A DNA stretch of 64,000 bases from Lineus longissimus (GCF_910592395.1 NC_088322.1:5267431-5331430); one strand, 5' to 3'. Shown: positions 46,703 to 62,273, counted from the stretch's first letter. Numbers and translations: made by a program. The notes: a model not told the origin generated them from the sequence alone.

Positions 46703-49700
46703 ATCTTAATGTCCACATATATTTGCTTCCCACGAGCATTAAGTGCAGGATTAACCCCTTACGTGCCAAGAAAAGAAGTGTTGACGTGCAATGTTCTGCT
46801 CTCTCAATGTCTTTACTTTTCCTTCGCCATTAAATGCACTTGTGCTGTCGCAGCCAGTAAATGGAGACTAATCAAAGCTTTGGAGACTCTTTCCCCAAGT
46901 TCCTTGCGTGTTGACGTGCAATTTATTCCACATATATTTGCTTCCCACGAGCATTAAGTGCAGGATTAACCCCTTACATGCCAAGAAAAGAAGTGTTGAC
47001 GTGCAATGTTCTGCTCTCTCAATGTCTTTACTTTTCCTTGGCCATTAAATGCACTTGTGCTGTCGCAGCCAGTAAATGGAGACTAATCAAAGCTTTGGAG
47101 ACTCTTTCCCCAAGTTCCTCGCTGATGGTGTTGACGTGCAATATTCTGCTCTCGCTCCATGAACCAAGATGTAGGGTAATATGAGGGTGCACATTAACCC
47201 CCTACGGGCCAAAATCAAGGTTATATATTTAAAAAATCTAAATGTCCTTTAGTAAGTGTTCAAACCTGTTGAAATTAATTCTTATTGGTATGTTCAAGAA
47301 TTTATTCCACATATATTTGCTTCCCACAAGCATTAAGTGCAGGATTAACCCCTTACATGCCAAGAAAAGAAGTGTTGACGTGCTATGTTCTGCTCTCTCA
47401 ATGTCTTTACTTTTCCTTCGCCATTAAATGCACTTGTGCTGTCGCAGCCAGTAAATGGAGACTAATCAAAGCTTTGGAGACTCTTTCCCCAAGTTCCTTG
47501 CGTGTTGACGTGCAATTTATTCCACATATATTTGCTCCCACGAGCATTAAGTGCAGGATTAACCCCTTACGTGCCAAGAAAAGAAGTGTTGACGTGCAAT
47601 GTTCTGCTCTCTCAATGTCTTTACTTTTCCTTGGCCATTAAATGCACTTGTGCTGTCGCAGCCAGTAAATGGAGACTAATCAAAGCTTTGGAGACTCTTT
47701 CCCCAAGTTCCTCGCTGATGGTGTTGACGTGCAATGTTCTGCTCTCGCTCCATGAACCAAGATGTAGGTAGCGGGCAAATTTTAAGTGATGATATTAGGG
47801 TAATCTGAGGGTGCACATTAACCCCCTACGGGCCAAAATCAAGGTTATATATTTAAAAAATCTAAATGTCCTTTAGTGAGTGTTCAAACCTGTTGAAATT
47901 AATTCTCTTTGGTATGTTCAAGAATTTATTCCACATATATTTGCTTCGCACGAGCATAATTCTCTTTGGTATGTTCAAGAATTTATTCCACATATATTTG
48001 CTTCGCACGAGCATTAAGTGCAGGATTAACCGCTTACGTGCCAAGAAAAGAAGTGTTGACGTGCTATGTTCTGCTCTCTCAATGTCTTTACTTTTCCTTC
48101 GCCATTAAATGCACTTGTGCTGTCGCAGTCAGTAAATGGAGACTAATCAAAGCTTTGGAGACTCTTTCCCCAAGTTCCTTGCGTGTTGACGTGCAATTTA
48201 TTCCACATATATTTGCTTCCCACGAGCATTAAGTGCAGGATTAACCCCTTACGTGCCAAGAAAAGAAGTGTTGACGTGCAATGTTCTGCTCTCTCAATGT
48301 CTTTACTTTTCCTTGGCCATTAAATGCACTTGTGCTGTCGCAGCCAGTAAATGGAGACTAATAAAAGCTTTGGAGACTCTTTCCCCAAGTTCCTCGCTGA
48401 TGGTGTTGACGTGCAATGTTCTGCTCTCGCTCCATGAACCAAGATGTAGGTAGCGGGCAAATTTTAAGTGATGATATTAGGGTAATATGACGGTTCACAT
48501 TGACCCCCTACGGGCCAAAATCAAGGTTATATATTTAAAAAATCTAAATGTCCTTTAGTAAGTGTTCAAACCTGTTGAAATTAATTCTGTTTGGTATTTT
48601 ATTCCACATATATTTGCTTCCCACGAGCATTAAGTGCAGGATTAATCCCTTACGTGCCAAGAAAAGAAGTGTTGACGTGCAATGTTCTGCTCTCTCAATG
48701 TCTTTACTTTTCCTTGGCCATTAAATGCACTTGTGCTGTCGCAGCCAGTAAATGGAGACTAATCAAAGCTTTGGAGACTCTTTCCCCAAGTTCCTTGCGT
48801 GTTGACGTGCAATTTATTCCACATATATTTGCTTCCCACGAGCATTAAGTGCAGGATTAACCCCTTACGTGCCAAGAAAAGAAGTGTTGACGTGCACTGT
48901 TCTGCTCTCTCAATGTCTTTACTTTTCCTTGGCCATTAAATGCACTTGTGCTGTCGCAGCCAGTAAATGGAGACTAATCAAAGCTTTGGAGACTCTTTCC
49001 CCAAGTTCCTCGCTGATGGTGTTGACGTGCAATGTTCTGCTCTCGCTCCATGAACCAAGATGTAGGTAGCGGGCAAATTTTAAGTGATGATATTAGGGTA
49101 ATCTGAGGGTGCACATTAACCCCCTACGGGCCAAAATCAAGGTTATATATTTAAAAAATCTAAATGTCCTTTAGAAAGTGTTCAAACCTGTTGAAATTAA
49201 TTCTGTTTGGTATGTTCAAGAATTTATTCCACATATATTTGCTTCCCACGAGCATTAAGTGCAGGATTAACCCCTTACGTGCCAAGAAAAGAAGTGTTGA
49301 CGTGCAATGTTCTGCTCTCTCAATGTCTTTACTTTTCCTTGGCTATTAAATGCACTTGTGCTGTCGCAGCCAGTAAATGGAGACTAATCAAAGCTTTGGA
49401 GACTCTTTCCCCAAGTTCCTCGCTGATGGTGTTGACGTGCAATGTTCTGCTCTCGCTCCATGAACCAAGATGTAGGTAGCGGGCAAATTTTAAGTGATGA
49501 TATTAGGGTAATATGAGGGTGCACATTAACCCCCTACGGGCCAAAATCAAGGTTATATATTTAAAAAATCTAAATGTCCTTTAGTGAGTGTTCAAACCTG
49601 TTGAAATTAATTCTCTTTGGTATGTTCAAGAATTTATTCCACATATATTTGCTTCGCACGAGCATTAAGTGCAGGATTAACCGCTTACGTGCCAAGAAAA

Positions 49701-52700
49701 GAAGTGTTGACGTGCTATGTTCTGCTCTCTCAATGTCTTTACTTTTCCTTCGCCATTAAATGCACTTGTGCTGTCGCAGTCAGTAAATGGAGACTAATCA
49801 AAGCTTTGGAGACTCTTTCCCCAAGTTCCTTGCGTGTTGACGTGCAATTTATTCCACATATATTTGCTTCCCACGAGCATTAAGTGCAGGATTAACCCCT
49901 TACGTGCCAAGAAAAGAAGTGTTGACGTGCAATGTTCTGCTCTCTCAATGTCTTTACTTTTCCTTGGCCATTAAATGCACTTGTGCTGTCGCAGCCAGTA
50001 AATGGAGACTAATAAAAGCTTTGGAGACTCTTTCCCCAAGTTCCTCGCTGATGGTGTTGACGTGCAATGTTCTGCTCTCGCTCCATGAACCAAGATGTAG
50101 GTAGCGGGCAAATTTTAAGTGATGATATTAGGGTAATATGAGGGTTCACATTGACCCCCTACGGGCCAAAATCAAGGTTATATATTTTAAAAATCTAAAT
50201 GTCCTTTAGTAAGTGTTCAAACCTGTTGAAATTAATTCTGTTTGGTATTTTATTCCACATATATTTGCTTCCCACGAGCATTAAGTGCAGGATTAATCCC
50301 TTACGTGCCAAGAAAAGAAGTGTTAACGTGCAATGTTCTGCTCTCTCAATGTCTTTACTTTGGCCATTAAATGCACTTGTGCTGCCGCAGCCAGTAAATG
50401 GAGACTTATCAAAGCTTTGGAGACTCTTTCCCCAAGTTCCTCGCTGATGGTGTTGACGTAGAATTTATTCCACATATATTTGCTTCCCACGAGCATTAAG
50501 TGCAGGATTAACCGCTTACGTGCCAAGAAAAGAAGTGTTGACGACTCTCTCAATGTCTTTACTTTTCCTTGGCCATTAAATGCACTTGTGCTGTCGCAGC
50601 CAGTAAATGGAGACTAATCAAAGCTTTGGAGACTCTTTCCCCAAGTTCCTCGCTGATGGTGTTGACGTGCAATGCTCTGCTCTCGCTCCATGAACCAAGA
50701 TGTAGGTAGCGGGCAAATTTTAAGTGATGATATTAGGGTAATATGAGGGTGCACATTAACCCCCTACGGGCCAAAATCAAGGTTATATATTTAAAAAATC
50801 TAAATGTCCTTTAGTAAGTGTTCAAACCTGTTGAAATTAATTCTGTTTGGTATGTTCAAGAATTTATTCCACATATATTTGCTTCCCACGAGCAATAAGT
50901 GCAGGATTAACCCCTTACGTGCCAAGAAAAGAAGTGTTGACGTGCAATGTTCTGCTCTCTCAATGTCTTTACTTTTCCTTGGCCATTAAATGCACTTGTG
51001 CTGTCGCAGCCAGTAAATGGAGACCAATCAAAGCTTTGGAGACTCTTTCCCCAAGTTCCTCGCTGATGGTGTTGACGTGCAATATTCTGCTCTCGCTCCA
51101 TGAACCAAGATGTAGGGTAATATAAGGGTGCACATTAACCCCCTACGGGCCAAAATCAAGGTTATATATTTAAAAAATCTAAATGTCCTTTAGTAAGTGT
51201 TCAAACCTGTTGAAATTAATTCTGTTTGGTATGTTCAAGAATTTATTCCACATATATTTGCTTCCCACGAGCATTAAGTGCAGGATTAACCCCTTACATG
51301 CCAAGAAAAGAAGTGTTGACGTGCAATGTTCTGCTCTCTCAATGTCTTTACTTTTCCTTCGCCATTAAATGCACTTGTGCTGTCGCAGTCAGTAAATGGA
51401 GACTAATCAAAGCTTTGGAGACTCTTTCCCCAAGTTCCTTGCGTGTTGACGTGCAATTTATTCCACATATATTTGCTTCCCACGAGCATTAAGTGCAGGA
51501 TTAACCCCTTACATGCCAAGAAAAGAAGTGTTGACGTGCAATGTTCTGCTCTCTCAATGTCTTTACTTTTCCTTGGCCATTAAATGCACTTGTGCTGTCG
51601 CAGCCAGTAAATGGAGACTAATCAAAGCTTTGGAGACTCTTTCCCCAAGTTCCTCGCTGATGGTGTTGACGTGCAATGTTCTGCTCTCGCTCCATGAACC
51701 AAGATGTAGGTAGCGGGCAAATTTTAAGTGATGATATTAGGGTAATCTGAGGGTGCACATTAACCCCCTACGGGCCAAAATCAAGGTTATATATTTAAAA
51801 AATCTAAATGTCCTTTAGTAAGTGTTCAAACCTGTTGAAATTAATTCTGTTTGGTATGTTCAAGAATTTATTCCACATATATTTGCTTCCCACGAGCATT
51901 AAGTGCAGGATTAACCCCTTACGTGCCAAGAAAAGAAGTGTTGACGTGCAATGTTCTGCTCTCTCAATGTCTTTACTTTTCCTTGGCTATTAAATGCACT
52001 TGTGCTGTCGCAGCCAGTAAATGGAGACCAATCAAAGCTTTGGAGACTCTTTCCCCAAGTTCCTCGCTGATGGTGTTGACGTGCAATGTTCTGCTCTCGC
52101 TCCATGAACCAAGATGTAGGTAGCGGGCAAATTTTAAGTGATGATATTAGGGTAATATGAGGGTGCACATTAACCCCCTACGGGCCAAAATCAAGTTATA
52201 TATTTTAAAAATCTAAATGTCCTTTAGTAAGTGTTCAAACCTGTTGAAATTAATTCTGTTTGGTATGTTCAAGAATTTATTCCACATATATTTGCTTCCC
52301 ACGAGCAATAAGTGCAGGATTAACCCCTTACGTGCCAAGAAAAGAAGTGTTGACGTGCAATGTTCTGCTCTCTCAATGTCTTTACTTTTCCTTGGCCATT
52401 AAATGCACTTGTGCTGTCGCAGCCAGTAAATGGAGACTAATCAAAGCTTTGGAGACTCTTTCCCCAAGTTCCTCGCTGATGGTGTTGACGTGCAATATTC
52501 TGCTCTCGCTCCATGAACCAAGATGTAGGGTAATATAAGGGTGCACATTAACCCCCTACGGGCCAAAATCAAGGTTATATATTTAAAAAATCTAAATATC
52601 CTTTAGTAAGTGTTCAAACCTGTTGAAATTAATTCTGTTTGGTATGTTCAAGAATTTATTCCACATATATTTGCTTCCCACGAGCATTAAGTGCAGGATT

Positions 52701-53289
52701 AACCCCTTACGTGCCAAGAAAAGAAGTGTTGACGTGCAATGTTCTGCTCTCTCAATGTCTTTACTTTTCCTTGGCCATTAAATGCACTTGTGCTGTCGCA
52801 GCCAGTAAATGGAGACTAATCAAAGCTTTGGAGACTCTTTCCCCAAGTTCCTCGCTGATGGTGTTGACGTGCAATGTTCTGCTCTCGCTCCATGAACCAA
52901 GATGTAGGTAGCGGGCAAATTTTAAGTGATGATATTAGGGTAATCTGAGGGTGCACATTAACCCCCTACGGGCCAAAATCAAGGTTATATATTTAAAAAA
53001 TCTAAATGTCCTTTAGTAAGTGTTCAAACCTGTTGAAATTAATTCTGTTTGGTATGTTCAAGAATTTATTCCACATATATTTGCTTCCCACGAGCATTAA
53101 GTGCAGGATTAACCCCTTACGTGCCAAGAAAAGAAGTGTTGACGTGCAATGTTCTGCTCTCTCAATGTCTTTACTTTTCCTTGGCTATTAAATGCACTTG
53201 TGCTGTCGCAGCCAGTAAATGGAGACCAATCAAAGCTTTGGAGACTCTATCCCCAAGTCCCTCGCTGATGGTGTTGACGTGCAATGTTC

Positions 53290-56200
53290 TGCTCTCGCTC
53301 CATGAACCAAGATGTAGGTAGCGGGCAAATTTTAAGTGATGATATTAGGGTAATATGAGGGTGCACATTAACCCCCTACGGGCCAAAATCAAGGTTATAT
53401 ATTTAAAAAATCTAAATGTCCTTTAGTAAGTGTTCAAACCTGTTGAAATTAATTCTGTTTGGTATGTTCAAGAATTTATTCCACATATATTTGCTTCCCA
53501 CGAGCAATAAGTGCAGGATTAACCCCTTACGTGCCAAGAAAAGAAGTGTTGACGTGCAATGTTCTGCTCTCTCAATGTCTTTACTTTTCCTTGGCCATTA
53601 AATGCACTTGTGCTGTCGCAGCCAGTAAATGGAGACTAATCAAAGCTTTGGAGACTCTTTCCCCAAGTTCCTCGCTGATGGTGTTGACGTGCAATATTCT
53701 GCTCTCGCTCCATGAACCAAGATGTAGGGTAATATAAGGGTGCACATTAACCCCCTACGGGCCAAAATCAAGGTTATATATTTAAAAAATCTAAATATCC
53801 TTTAGTAAGTGTTCAAACCTGTTGAAATTAATTCTGTTTGGTATGTTCAAGAATTTATTCCACATATATTTGCTTCCCACGAGCATTAAGTGCAGGATTA
53901 ACCCCTTACATGCCAAGAAAAGAAGTGTTGACGTGCTATGTTCTGCTCTCTCAATGTCTTTACTTTTCCTTCGCCATTAAATGCACTTGTGCTGTCGCAG
54001 TCAGTAAATGGAGACTAATCAAAGCTTTGGAGACTCTTTCCCCAAGTTCCTTGCGTGTTGACGTGCAATTTATTCCACATATATTTGCTTCCCACGAGCA
54101 TTAAGTGCAGGATTAACCCCTTACGTGCCAAGAAAAGAAGTGTTGACGTGCAATGTTCTGCTCTCTCAATGTCTTTACTTTTCCTTGGCCATTAAATGCA
54201 CTTGTGCTGTCGCAGCCAGTAAATGGAGACTAATAAAAGCTTTGGAGACTCTTTCCCCAAGTTCCTCGCTGATGGTGTTGACGTGCAATGTTCTGCTCTC
54301 GCTCCATGAACCAAGATGTAGGTAGCGGGCAAATTTTAAGTGATGATATTAGGGTAATATGAGGGTGCACATTAACCCCCTACGGGCCAAAATCAAGGTT
54401 ATATATTTAAAAAATCTAAATGTCCTTTAGTAAGTGTTCAAACCTGTTGAAATTAATTCTGTTTGGTATGTTCAAGAATTTATTCCACATATATTTGCTT
54501 CCCACGAGCATTAAGTGCAGGATTAATCCCTTACGTGCCAAGAAAAGAAGTGTTAACGTGCAATGTTCTGCTCTCTCAATGTCTTTACTTTGGCCATTAA
54601 ATGCACTTGTGCTGCCGCAGCCAGTAAATGGAGACTTATCAAAGCTTTGGAGACTCTTTCCCCAAGTTCCTGGCTGATGGTGTTGACGTAGAATTTATTC
54701 CACATATATTTGCTTCCCACGAGCATTAAGTGCAGGATTAACCGCTTACGTGCCAAGAAAAGAAGTGTTGACGACTCTCTCAATGTCTTTACTTTTCCTT
54801 GGCCATTAAATGCACTTGTGCTGTCGCAGCCAGTAAATGGAGACTAATCAAAGCTTTGGAGACTCTTTCCCCAAGTTCCTTGCTGATGGTGTTGACGTGC
54901 AATGCTCTGCTCTCGCTCCATGAACCAAGATGTAGGTAGCGGGCAAATTTTAAGTGATGATATTAGGGTAATATGAGGGTGCACATTAACCCCCTACGGG
55001 CCAAAATCAAGGTTATATATTTAAAAAATCTAAATGTCCTTTAGTAAGTGTTCAAACCTGTTGAAATTAATTCTGTTTGGTATGTTCAAGAATTTATTCC
55101 ACATATATTTGCTTCCCACGAGCAATAAGTGCAGGATTAACCCCTTACGTGCCAAGAAAAGAAGTGTTGACGTGCAATGTTCTGCTCTCTCAATGTCTTT
55201 ACTTTTCCTTGGCCATTAAATGCACTTGTGCTGTCGCAGCCAGTAAATGGAGACTAATCAAAGCTTTGGAGACTCTTTCCCCAAGTTCCTCGCTGATGGT
55301 GTTGACGTGCAATATTCTGCTCTCGCTCCATGAACCAAGATGTAGGGTAATATAAGGGTGCACATTAACCCCCTACGGGCCAAAATCAAGGTTATATATT
55401 TAAAAAATCTAAATGTCCTTTAGTAAGTGTTCAAACCTGTTGAAATTAATTCTGTTTGGTATGTTCAAGAATTTATTCCACATATATTTGCTTCCCATGA
55501 GCAATAAGTGCAGGATTAACCCCTTACATGCCAAGAAAAGAAGTGTTGACGTGCTATGTTCTGCTCTCTCAATGTCTTTACTTTTCCTTGGCTATTAAAT
55601 GCACTTGTGCTGTCGCAGCCAGTAAATGGAGACTAATCAAAGCTTTGGAGACTCTTTCCCCAAGTTCCTTGCGTGTTGACGTGCAATTTATTCCACATAT
55701 ATTTGCTTCCCACGAGCATTAAGTGCAGGATTAACCCCTTACGTGCCAAGAAAAGAAGTGTTGACGTGCAATGTTCTGCTCTCTCAATGTCTTTACTTTT
55801 CCTTGGCCATTAAATGCACTTGTGCTGTCGCAGCCAGTAAATGGAGACCAATCAAAGCTTTGGAGACTCTTTCCCCATGTTCCTCGCTGATGGTGTTGAC
55901 GTGCAATGTTCTGCTCTCGCTCCATGAACCAAGATGTAGGTAGCGGGCAAATTTTAAGTGATGATATTAGGGTAATATGAGGGTGCACATTAACCCCCTA
56001 CGGGCCAAAATCAAGGTTATATATTTAAAAAATCTAAATGTCCTTTAGTAAGTGTTCAAACCTGTTGAAATTAATTCTGTTTGGTATGTTCAAGAATTTA
56101 TTCCACATATATTTGCTTCCCACGAGCATTAAGTGCAGGATTAACCGCTTACGTGCCAAGAAAAGAAGTGTTGACGTGCTATGTTCTGCTCTCTCAATGT

Positions 56201-57183
56201 CTTTACTTTTCCTTCGCCATTAAATGCACTTGTGCTGTCGCAGCCAGTAAATGGAGACTAATCAAAGCTTTGGAGACTCTTTCCCCAAGTTCCTTGCGTG
56301 TTGACGTGCAATTTATTCCACATATATTTGCTTCCCACGAGCATTAAGTGCAGGATTAACCCCTTACGTGCCAAGAAAAGAAGTGTTGACGTGCAATGTT
56401 CTGCTCTCTCAATGTCTTTACTTTTCCTTGGCCATTAAATGCACTTGTGCTGTCGCAGCCAGTAAATGGAGACTAATCAAAGCTTTGGAGACTCTTTCCC
56501 CAAGTTCCTCGCTGATGGTGTTGACGTGCAATGTTCTGCTCTCGCTCCATGAACCAAGATGTAGGTAGCGGGCAAATTTTAAGTGATGATATTAGGGTAA
56601 TATGAGGGTGCACATTAACCCCCTACGGGCCAAAATCAAGGTTATATATTTAAAAAATCTAAATGTCCTTTAGTAAGTGTTCAAACCTGTTGAAATTAAT
56701 TCTGTTTGGTATGTTCAAGAATTTATTCCACATATATTTGCTTCCCACGAGCATTAAGTGCAGGATTAACCGCTTACGTGCCAAGAAAAGAAGTGTTGAC
56801 GACTCTCTCAATGTCTTTACTTTTCCTTGGCCATTAAATGCACTTGTGCTGTCGCAGCCAGTAAATGGAGACTAATCAAAGCTTCGGAGACTCTTTCCCC
56901 AAGTTCCTCGCTGATGGTGTTGACGTGCAATGTTCTGCTCTCGCTTCATGAACCAAGATGTAGGTAGCGGGCAAATTTTAAGTGATGATATTAGGGTAAT
57001 ATGAGGGTGTTGACGACTCTCTCAATGTTTTTACTTTTCCTTGGCCATTAAATGCACCTGTGCTGTCGCAGCCAGTAAATGGAGACTAATCAAAGCTTTG
57101 GAGACTCTTTCCCCAAGTTCCTCGCTGATGGTGTTGACGTGCAATGTTCTGCTCTCGCTCCATGAACCAAGATGTAGGTAGCG
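53290..57183. repeat. Satellite C higher-order block, left copy
   Basis: About 3.9 kb recur at 58380-62273 with a constant 5,090-bp offset, with the unit lengths 379, 625, 614, 379, 625 and 625 in the same order. Only one difference was seen by eye (CCCCATGTTCC near 55875 versus CCCCAAGTTCC near 60965). The ends are approximate. Confidence 0.85.
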
Positions 57184-58379
57184 GGCAAATTTTAAGTGAT
57201 GATATTAGGGTAATCTGAGGGTGCACATTAACCCCCTACGGGCCAAAATCAAGGTTATATATTTAAAAAATCTAAATGTCCTTTAGTAAGTGTTCAAACC
57301 TGTTGAAATTAATTCTGTTTGGTATGTTCAAGAATTTATTCCACATATATTTGCTTCCCACGAGCATTAAGTGCAGGATTAACCCCTTACGTGCCAAGAA
57401 AAGAAGTGTTGACGTGCAATGTTCTGCTCTCTCAATGTCTTTACTTTTCCTTGGCTATTAAATGCACTTGTGCTGTCGCAGCCAGTAAATGGAGACTAAT
57501 CAAAGCTTTGGAGACTCTTTCCCCAAGTTCCTCGCTGATGGTGTTGACGTGCAATGTTCTGCTCTCGCTCCATGAACCAAGATGTAGGTAGCGGGCAAAT
57601 TTTAAGTGATGATATTAGGGTAATATGAGGGTGCACATTAACCCCCTACGGGCCAAAATCAAGGTTATATATTTAAAAAATCTAAATGTCCTTTAGTAAG
57701 TGTTCAAACCTGTTGAAATTAATTCTGTTTGGTATGTTCAAGAATTTATTCCACATATATTTGCTTCCCACGAGCAATAAGTGCAGGATTAACCCCTTAC
57801 GTGCCAAGAAAAGAAGTGTTGACGTGCAATGTTCTGCTCTCTCAATGTCTTTACTTTTCCTTGGCCATTAAATGCACTTGTGCTGTCGCAGCCAGTAAAT
57901 GGAGACCAATCAAAGCTTTGGAGACTCTATCCCCAAGTCCCTCGCTGATGGTGTTGACGTGCAATGTTCTGCTCTCGCTCCATGAACCAAGATGTAGGTA
58001 GCGGGCAAATTTTAAGTGATGATATTAGGGTAATCTGAGGGTGCACATTAACCCCCTACGGGCCAAAATCAAGGTTATATATTTAAAAAATCTAAATGTC
58101 CTTTAGTAAGTGTTCAAACCTGTTGAAATTAATTCTGTTTGGTATGTTCAAGAATTTATTCCACATATATTTGCTTCCCACGAGCATTAAGTGCAGGATT
58201 AACCCCTTACGTGCCAAGAAAAGAAGTGTTGACGTGCAATGTTCTGCTCTCTCAATGTCTTTACTTTTCCTTGGCTATTAAATGCACTTGTGCTGTCGCA
58301 GCCAGTAAATGGAGACTAATCAAAGCTTTGGAGACTCTTTCCCCAAGTTCCTCGCTGATGGTGTTGACGTGCAATGTTC

Positions 58380-61300
58380 TGCTCTCGCTCCATGAACCAA
58401 GATGTAGGTAGCGGGCAAATTTTAAGTGATGATATTAGGGTAATATGAGGGTGCACATTAACCCCCTACGGGCCAAAATCAAGGTTATATATTTAAAAAA
58501 TCTAAATGTCCTTTAGTAAGTGTTCAAACCTGTTGAAATTAATTCTGTTTGGTATGTTCAAGAATTTATTCCACATATATTTGCTTCCCACGAGCAATAA
58601 GTGCAGGATTAACCCCTTACGTGCCAAGAAAAGAAGTGTTGACGTGCAATGTTCTGCTCTCTCAATGTCTTTACTTTTCCTTGGCCATTAAATGCACTTG
58701 TGCTGTCGCAGCCAGTAAATGGAGACTAATCAAAGCTTTGGAGACTCTTTCCCCAAGTTCCTCGCTGATGGTGTTGACGTGCAATATTCTGCTCTCGCTC
58801 CATGAACCAAGATGTAGGGTAATATAAGGGTGCACATTAACCCCCTACGGGCCAAAATCAAGGTTATATATTTAAAAAATCTAAATATCCTTTAGTAAGT
58901 GTTCAAACCTGTTGAAATTAATTCTGTTTGGTATGTTCAAGAATTTATTCCACATATATTTGCTTCCCACGAGCATTAAGTGCAGGATTAACCCCTTACA
59001 TGCCAAGAAAAGAAGTGTTGACGTGCTATGTTCTGCTCTCTCAATGTCTTTACTTTTCCTTCGCCATTAAATGCACTTGTGCTGTCGCAGTCAGTAAATG
59101 GAGACTAATCAAAGCTTTGGAGACTCTTTCCCCAAGTTCCTTGCGTGTTGACGTGCAATTTATTCCACATATATTTGCTTCCCACGAGCATTAAGTGCAG
59201 GATTAACCCCTTACGTGCCAAGAAAAGAAGTGTTGACGTGCAATGTTCTGCTCTCTCAATGTCTTTACTTTTCCTTGGCCATTAAATGCACTTGTGCTGT
59301 CGCAGCCAGTAAATGGAGACTAATAAAAGCTTTGGAGACTCTTTCCCCAAGTTCCTCGCTGATGGTGTTGACGTGCAATGTTCTGCTCTCGCTCCATGAA
59401 CCAAGATGTAGGTAGCGGGCAAATTTTAAGTGATGATATTAGGGTAATATGAGGGTGCACATTAACCCCCTACGGGCCAAAATCAAGGTTATATATTTAA
59501 AAAATCTAAATGTCCTTTAGTAAGTGTTCAAACCTGTTGAAATTAATTCTGTTTGGTATGTTCAAGAATTTATTCCACATATATTTGCTTCCCACGAGCA
59601 TTAAGTGCAGGATTAATCCCTTACGTGCCAAGAAAAGAAGTGTTAACGTGCAATGTTCTGCTCTCTCAATGTCTTTACTTTGGCCATTAAATGCACTTGT
59701 GCTGCCGCAGCCAGTAAATGGAGACTTATCAAAGCTTTGGAGACTCTTTCCCCAAGTTCCTGGCTGATGGTGTTGACGTAGAATTTATTCCACATATATT
59801 TGCTTCCCACGAGCATTAAGTGCAGGATTAACCGCTTACGTGCCAAGAAAAGAAGTGTTGACGACTCTCTCAATGTCTTTACTTTTCCTTGGCCATTAAA
59901 TGCACTTGTGCTGTCGCAGCCAGTAAATGGAGACTAATCAAAGCTTTGGAGACTCTTTCCCCAAGTTCCTTGCTGATGGTGTTGACGTGCAATGCTCTGC
60001 TCTCGCTCCATGAACCAAGATGTAGGTAGCGGGCAAATTTTAAGTGATGATATTAGGGTAATATGAGGGTGCACATTAACCCCCTACGGGCCAAAATCAA
60101 GGTTATATATTTAAAAAATCTAAATGTCCTTTAGTAAGTGTTCAAACCTGTTGAAATTAATTCTGTTTGGTATGTTCAAGAATTTATTCCACATATATTT
60201 GCTTCCCACGAGCAATAAGTGCAGGATTAACCCCTTACGTGCCAAGAAAAGAAGTGTTGACGTGCAATGTTCTGCTCTCTCAATGTCTTTACTTTTCCTT
60301 GGCCATTAAATGCACTTGTGCTGTCGCAGCCAGTAAATGGAGACTAATCAAAGCTTTGGAGACTCTTTCCCCAAGTTCCTCGCTGATGGTGTTGACGTGC
60401 AATATTCTGCTCTCGCTCCATGAACCAAGATGTAGGGTAATATAAGGGTGCACATTAACCCCCTACGGGCCAAAATCAAGGTTATATATTTAAAAAATCT
60501 AAATGTCCTTTAGTAAGTGTTCAAACCTGTTGAAATTAATTCTGTTTGGTATGTTCAAGAATTTATTCCACATATATTTGCTTCCCATGAGCAATAAGTG
60601 CAGGATTAACCCCTTACATGCCAAGAAAAGAAGTGTTGACGTGCTATGTTCTGCTCTCTCAATGTCTTTACTTTTCCTTGGCTATTAAATGCACTTGTGC
60701 TGTCGCAGCCAGTAAATGGAGACTAATCAAAGCTTTGGAGACTCTTTCCCCAAGTTCCTTGCGTGTTGACGTGCAATTTATTCCACATATATTTGCTTCC
60801 CACGAGCATTAAGTGCAGGATTAACCCCTTACGTGCCAAGAAAAGAAGTGTTGACGTGCAATGTTCTGCTCTCTCAATGTCTTTACTTTTCCTTGGCCAT
60901 TAAATGCACTTGTGCTGTCGCAGCCAGTAAATGGAGACCAATCAAAGCTTTGGAGACTCTTTCCCCAAGTTCCTCGCTGATGGTGTTGACGTGCAATGTT
61001 CTGCTCTCGCTCCATGAACCAAGATGTAGGTAGCGGGCAAATTTTAAGTGATGATATTAGGGTAATATGAGGGTGCACATTAACCCCCTACGGGCCAAAA
61101 TCAAGGTTATATATTTAAAAAATCTAAATGTCCTTTAGTAAGTGTTCAAACCTGTTGAAATTAATTCTGTTTGGTATGTTCAAGAATTTATTCCACATAT
61201 ATTTGCTTCCCACGAGCATTAAGTGCAGGATTAACCGCTTACGTGCCAAGAAAAGAAGTGTTGACGTGCTATGTTCTGCTCTCTCAATGTCTTTACTTTT

Positions 61301-62273
61301 CCTTCGCCATTAAATGCACTTGTGCTGTCGCAGCCAGTAAATGGAGACTAATCAAAGCTTTGGAGACTCTTTCCCCAAGTTCCTTGCGTGTTGACGTGCA
61401 ATTTATTCCACATATATTTGCTTCCCACGAGCATTAAGTGCAGGATTAACCCCTTACGTGCCAAGAAAAGAAGTGTTGACGTGCAATGTTCTGCTCTCTC
61501 AATGTCTTTACTTTTCCTTGGCCATTAAATGCACTTGTGCTGTCGCAGCCAGTAAATGGAGACTAATCAAAGCTTTGGAGACTCTTTCCCCAAGTTCCTC
61601 GCTGATGGTGTTGACGTGCAATGTTCTGCTCTCGCTCCATGAACCAAGATGTAGGTAGCGGGCAAATTTTAAGTGATGATATTAGGGTAATATGAGGGTG
61701 CACATTAACCCCCTACGGGCCAAAATCAAGGTTATATATTTAAAAAATCTAAATGTCCTTTAGTAAGTGTTCAAACCTGTTGAAATTAATTCTGTTTGGT
61801 ATGTTCAAGAATTTATTCCACATATATTTGCTTCCCACGAGCATTAAGTGCAGGATTAACCGCTTACGTGCCAAGAAAAGAAGTGTTGACGACTCTCTCA
61901 ATGTCTTTACTTTTCCTTGGCCATTAAATGCACTTGTGCTGTCGCAGCCAGTAAATGGAGACTAATCAAAGCTTCGGAGACTCTTTCCCCAAGTTCCTCG
62001 CTGATGGTGTTGACGTGCAATGTTCTGCTCTCGCTTCATGAACCAAGATGTAGGTAGCGGGCAAATTTTAAGTGATGATATTAGGGTAATATGAGGGTGT
62101 TGACGACTCTCTCAATGTTTTTACTTTTCCTTGGCCATTAAATGCACCTGTGCTGTCGCAGCCAGTAAATGGAGACTAATCAAAGCTTTGGAGACTCTTT
62201 CCCCAAGTTCCTCGCTGATGGTGTTGACGTGCAATGTTCTGCTCTCGCTCCATGAACCAAGATGTAGGTAGCG
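58380..62273. repeat. Satellite C higher-order block, right copy
   Basis: Partner of 53290-57183. The copies part near the AGCGGGCAAATT motif, which reads AGCGGACAAATT here, and the following unit then differs in length (AACCCCTACGGGCCTAAATC). Confidence 0.85.
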
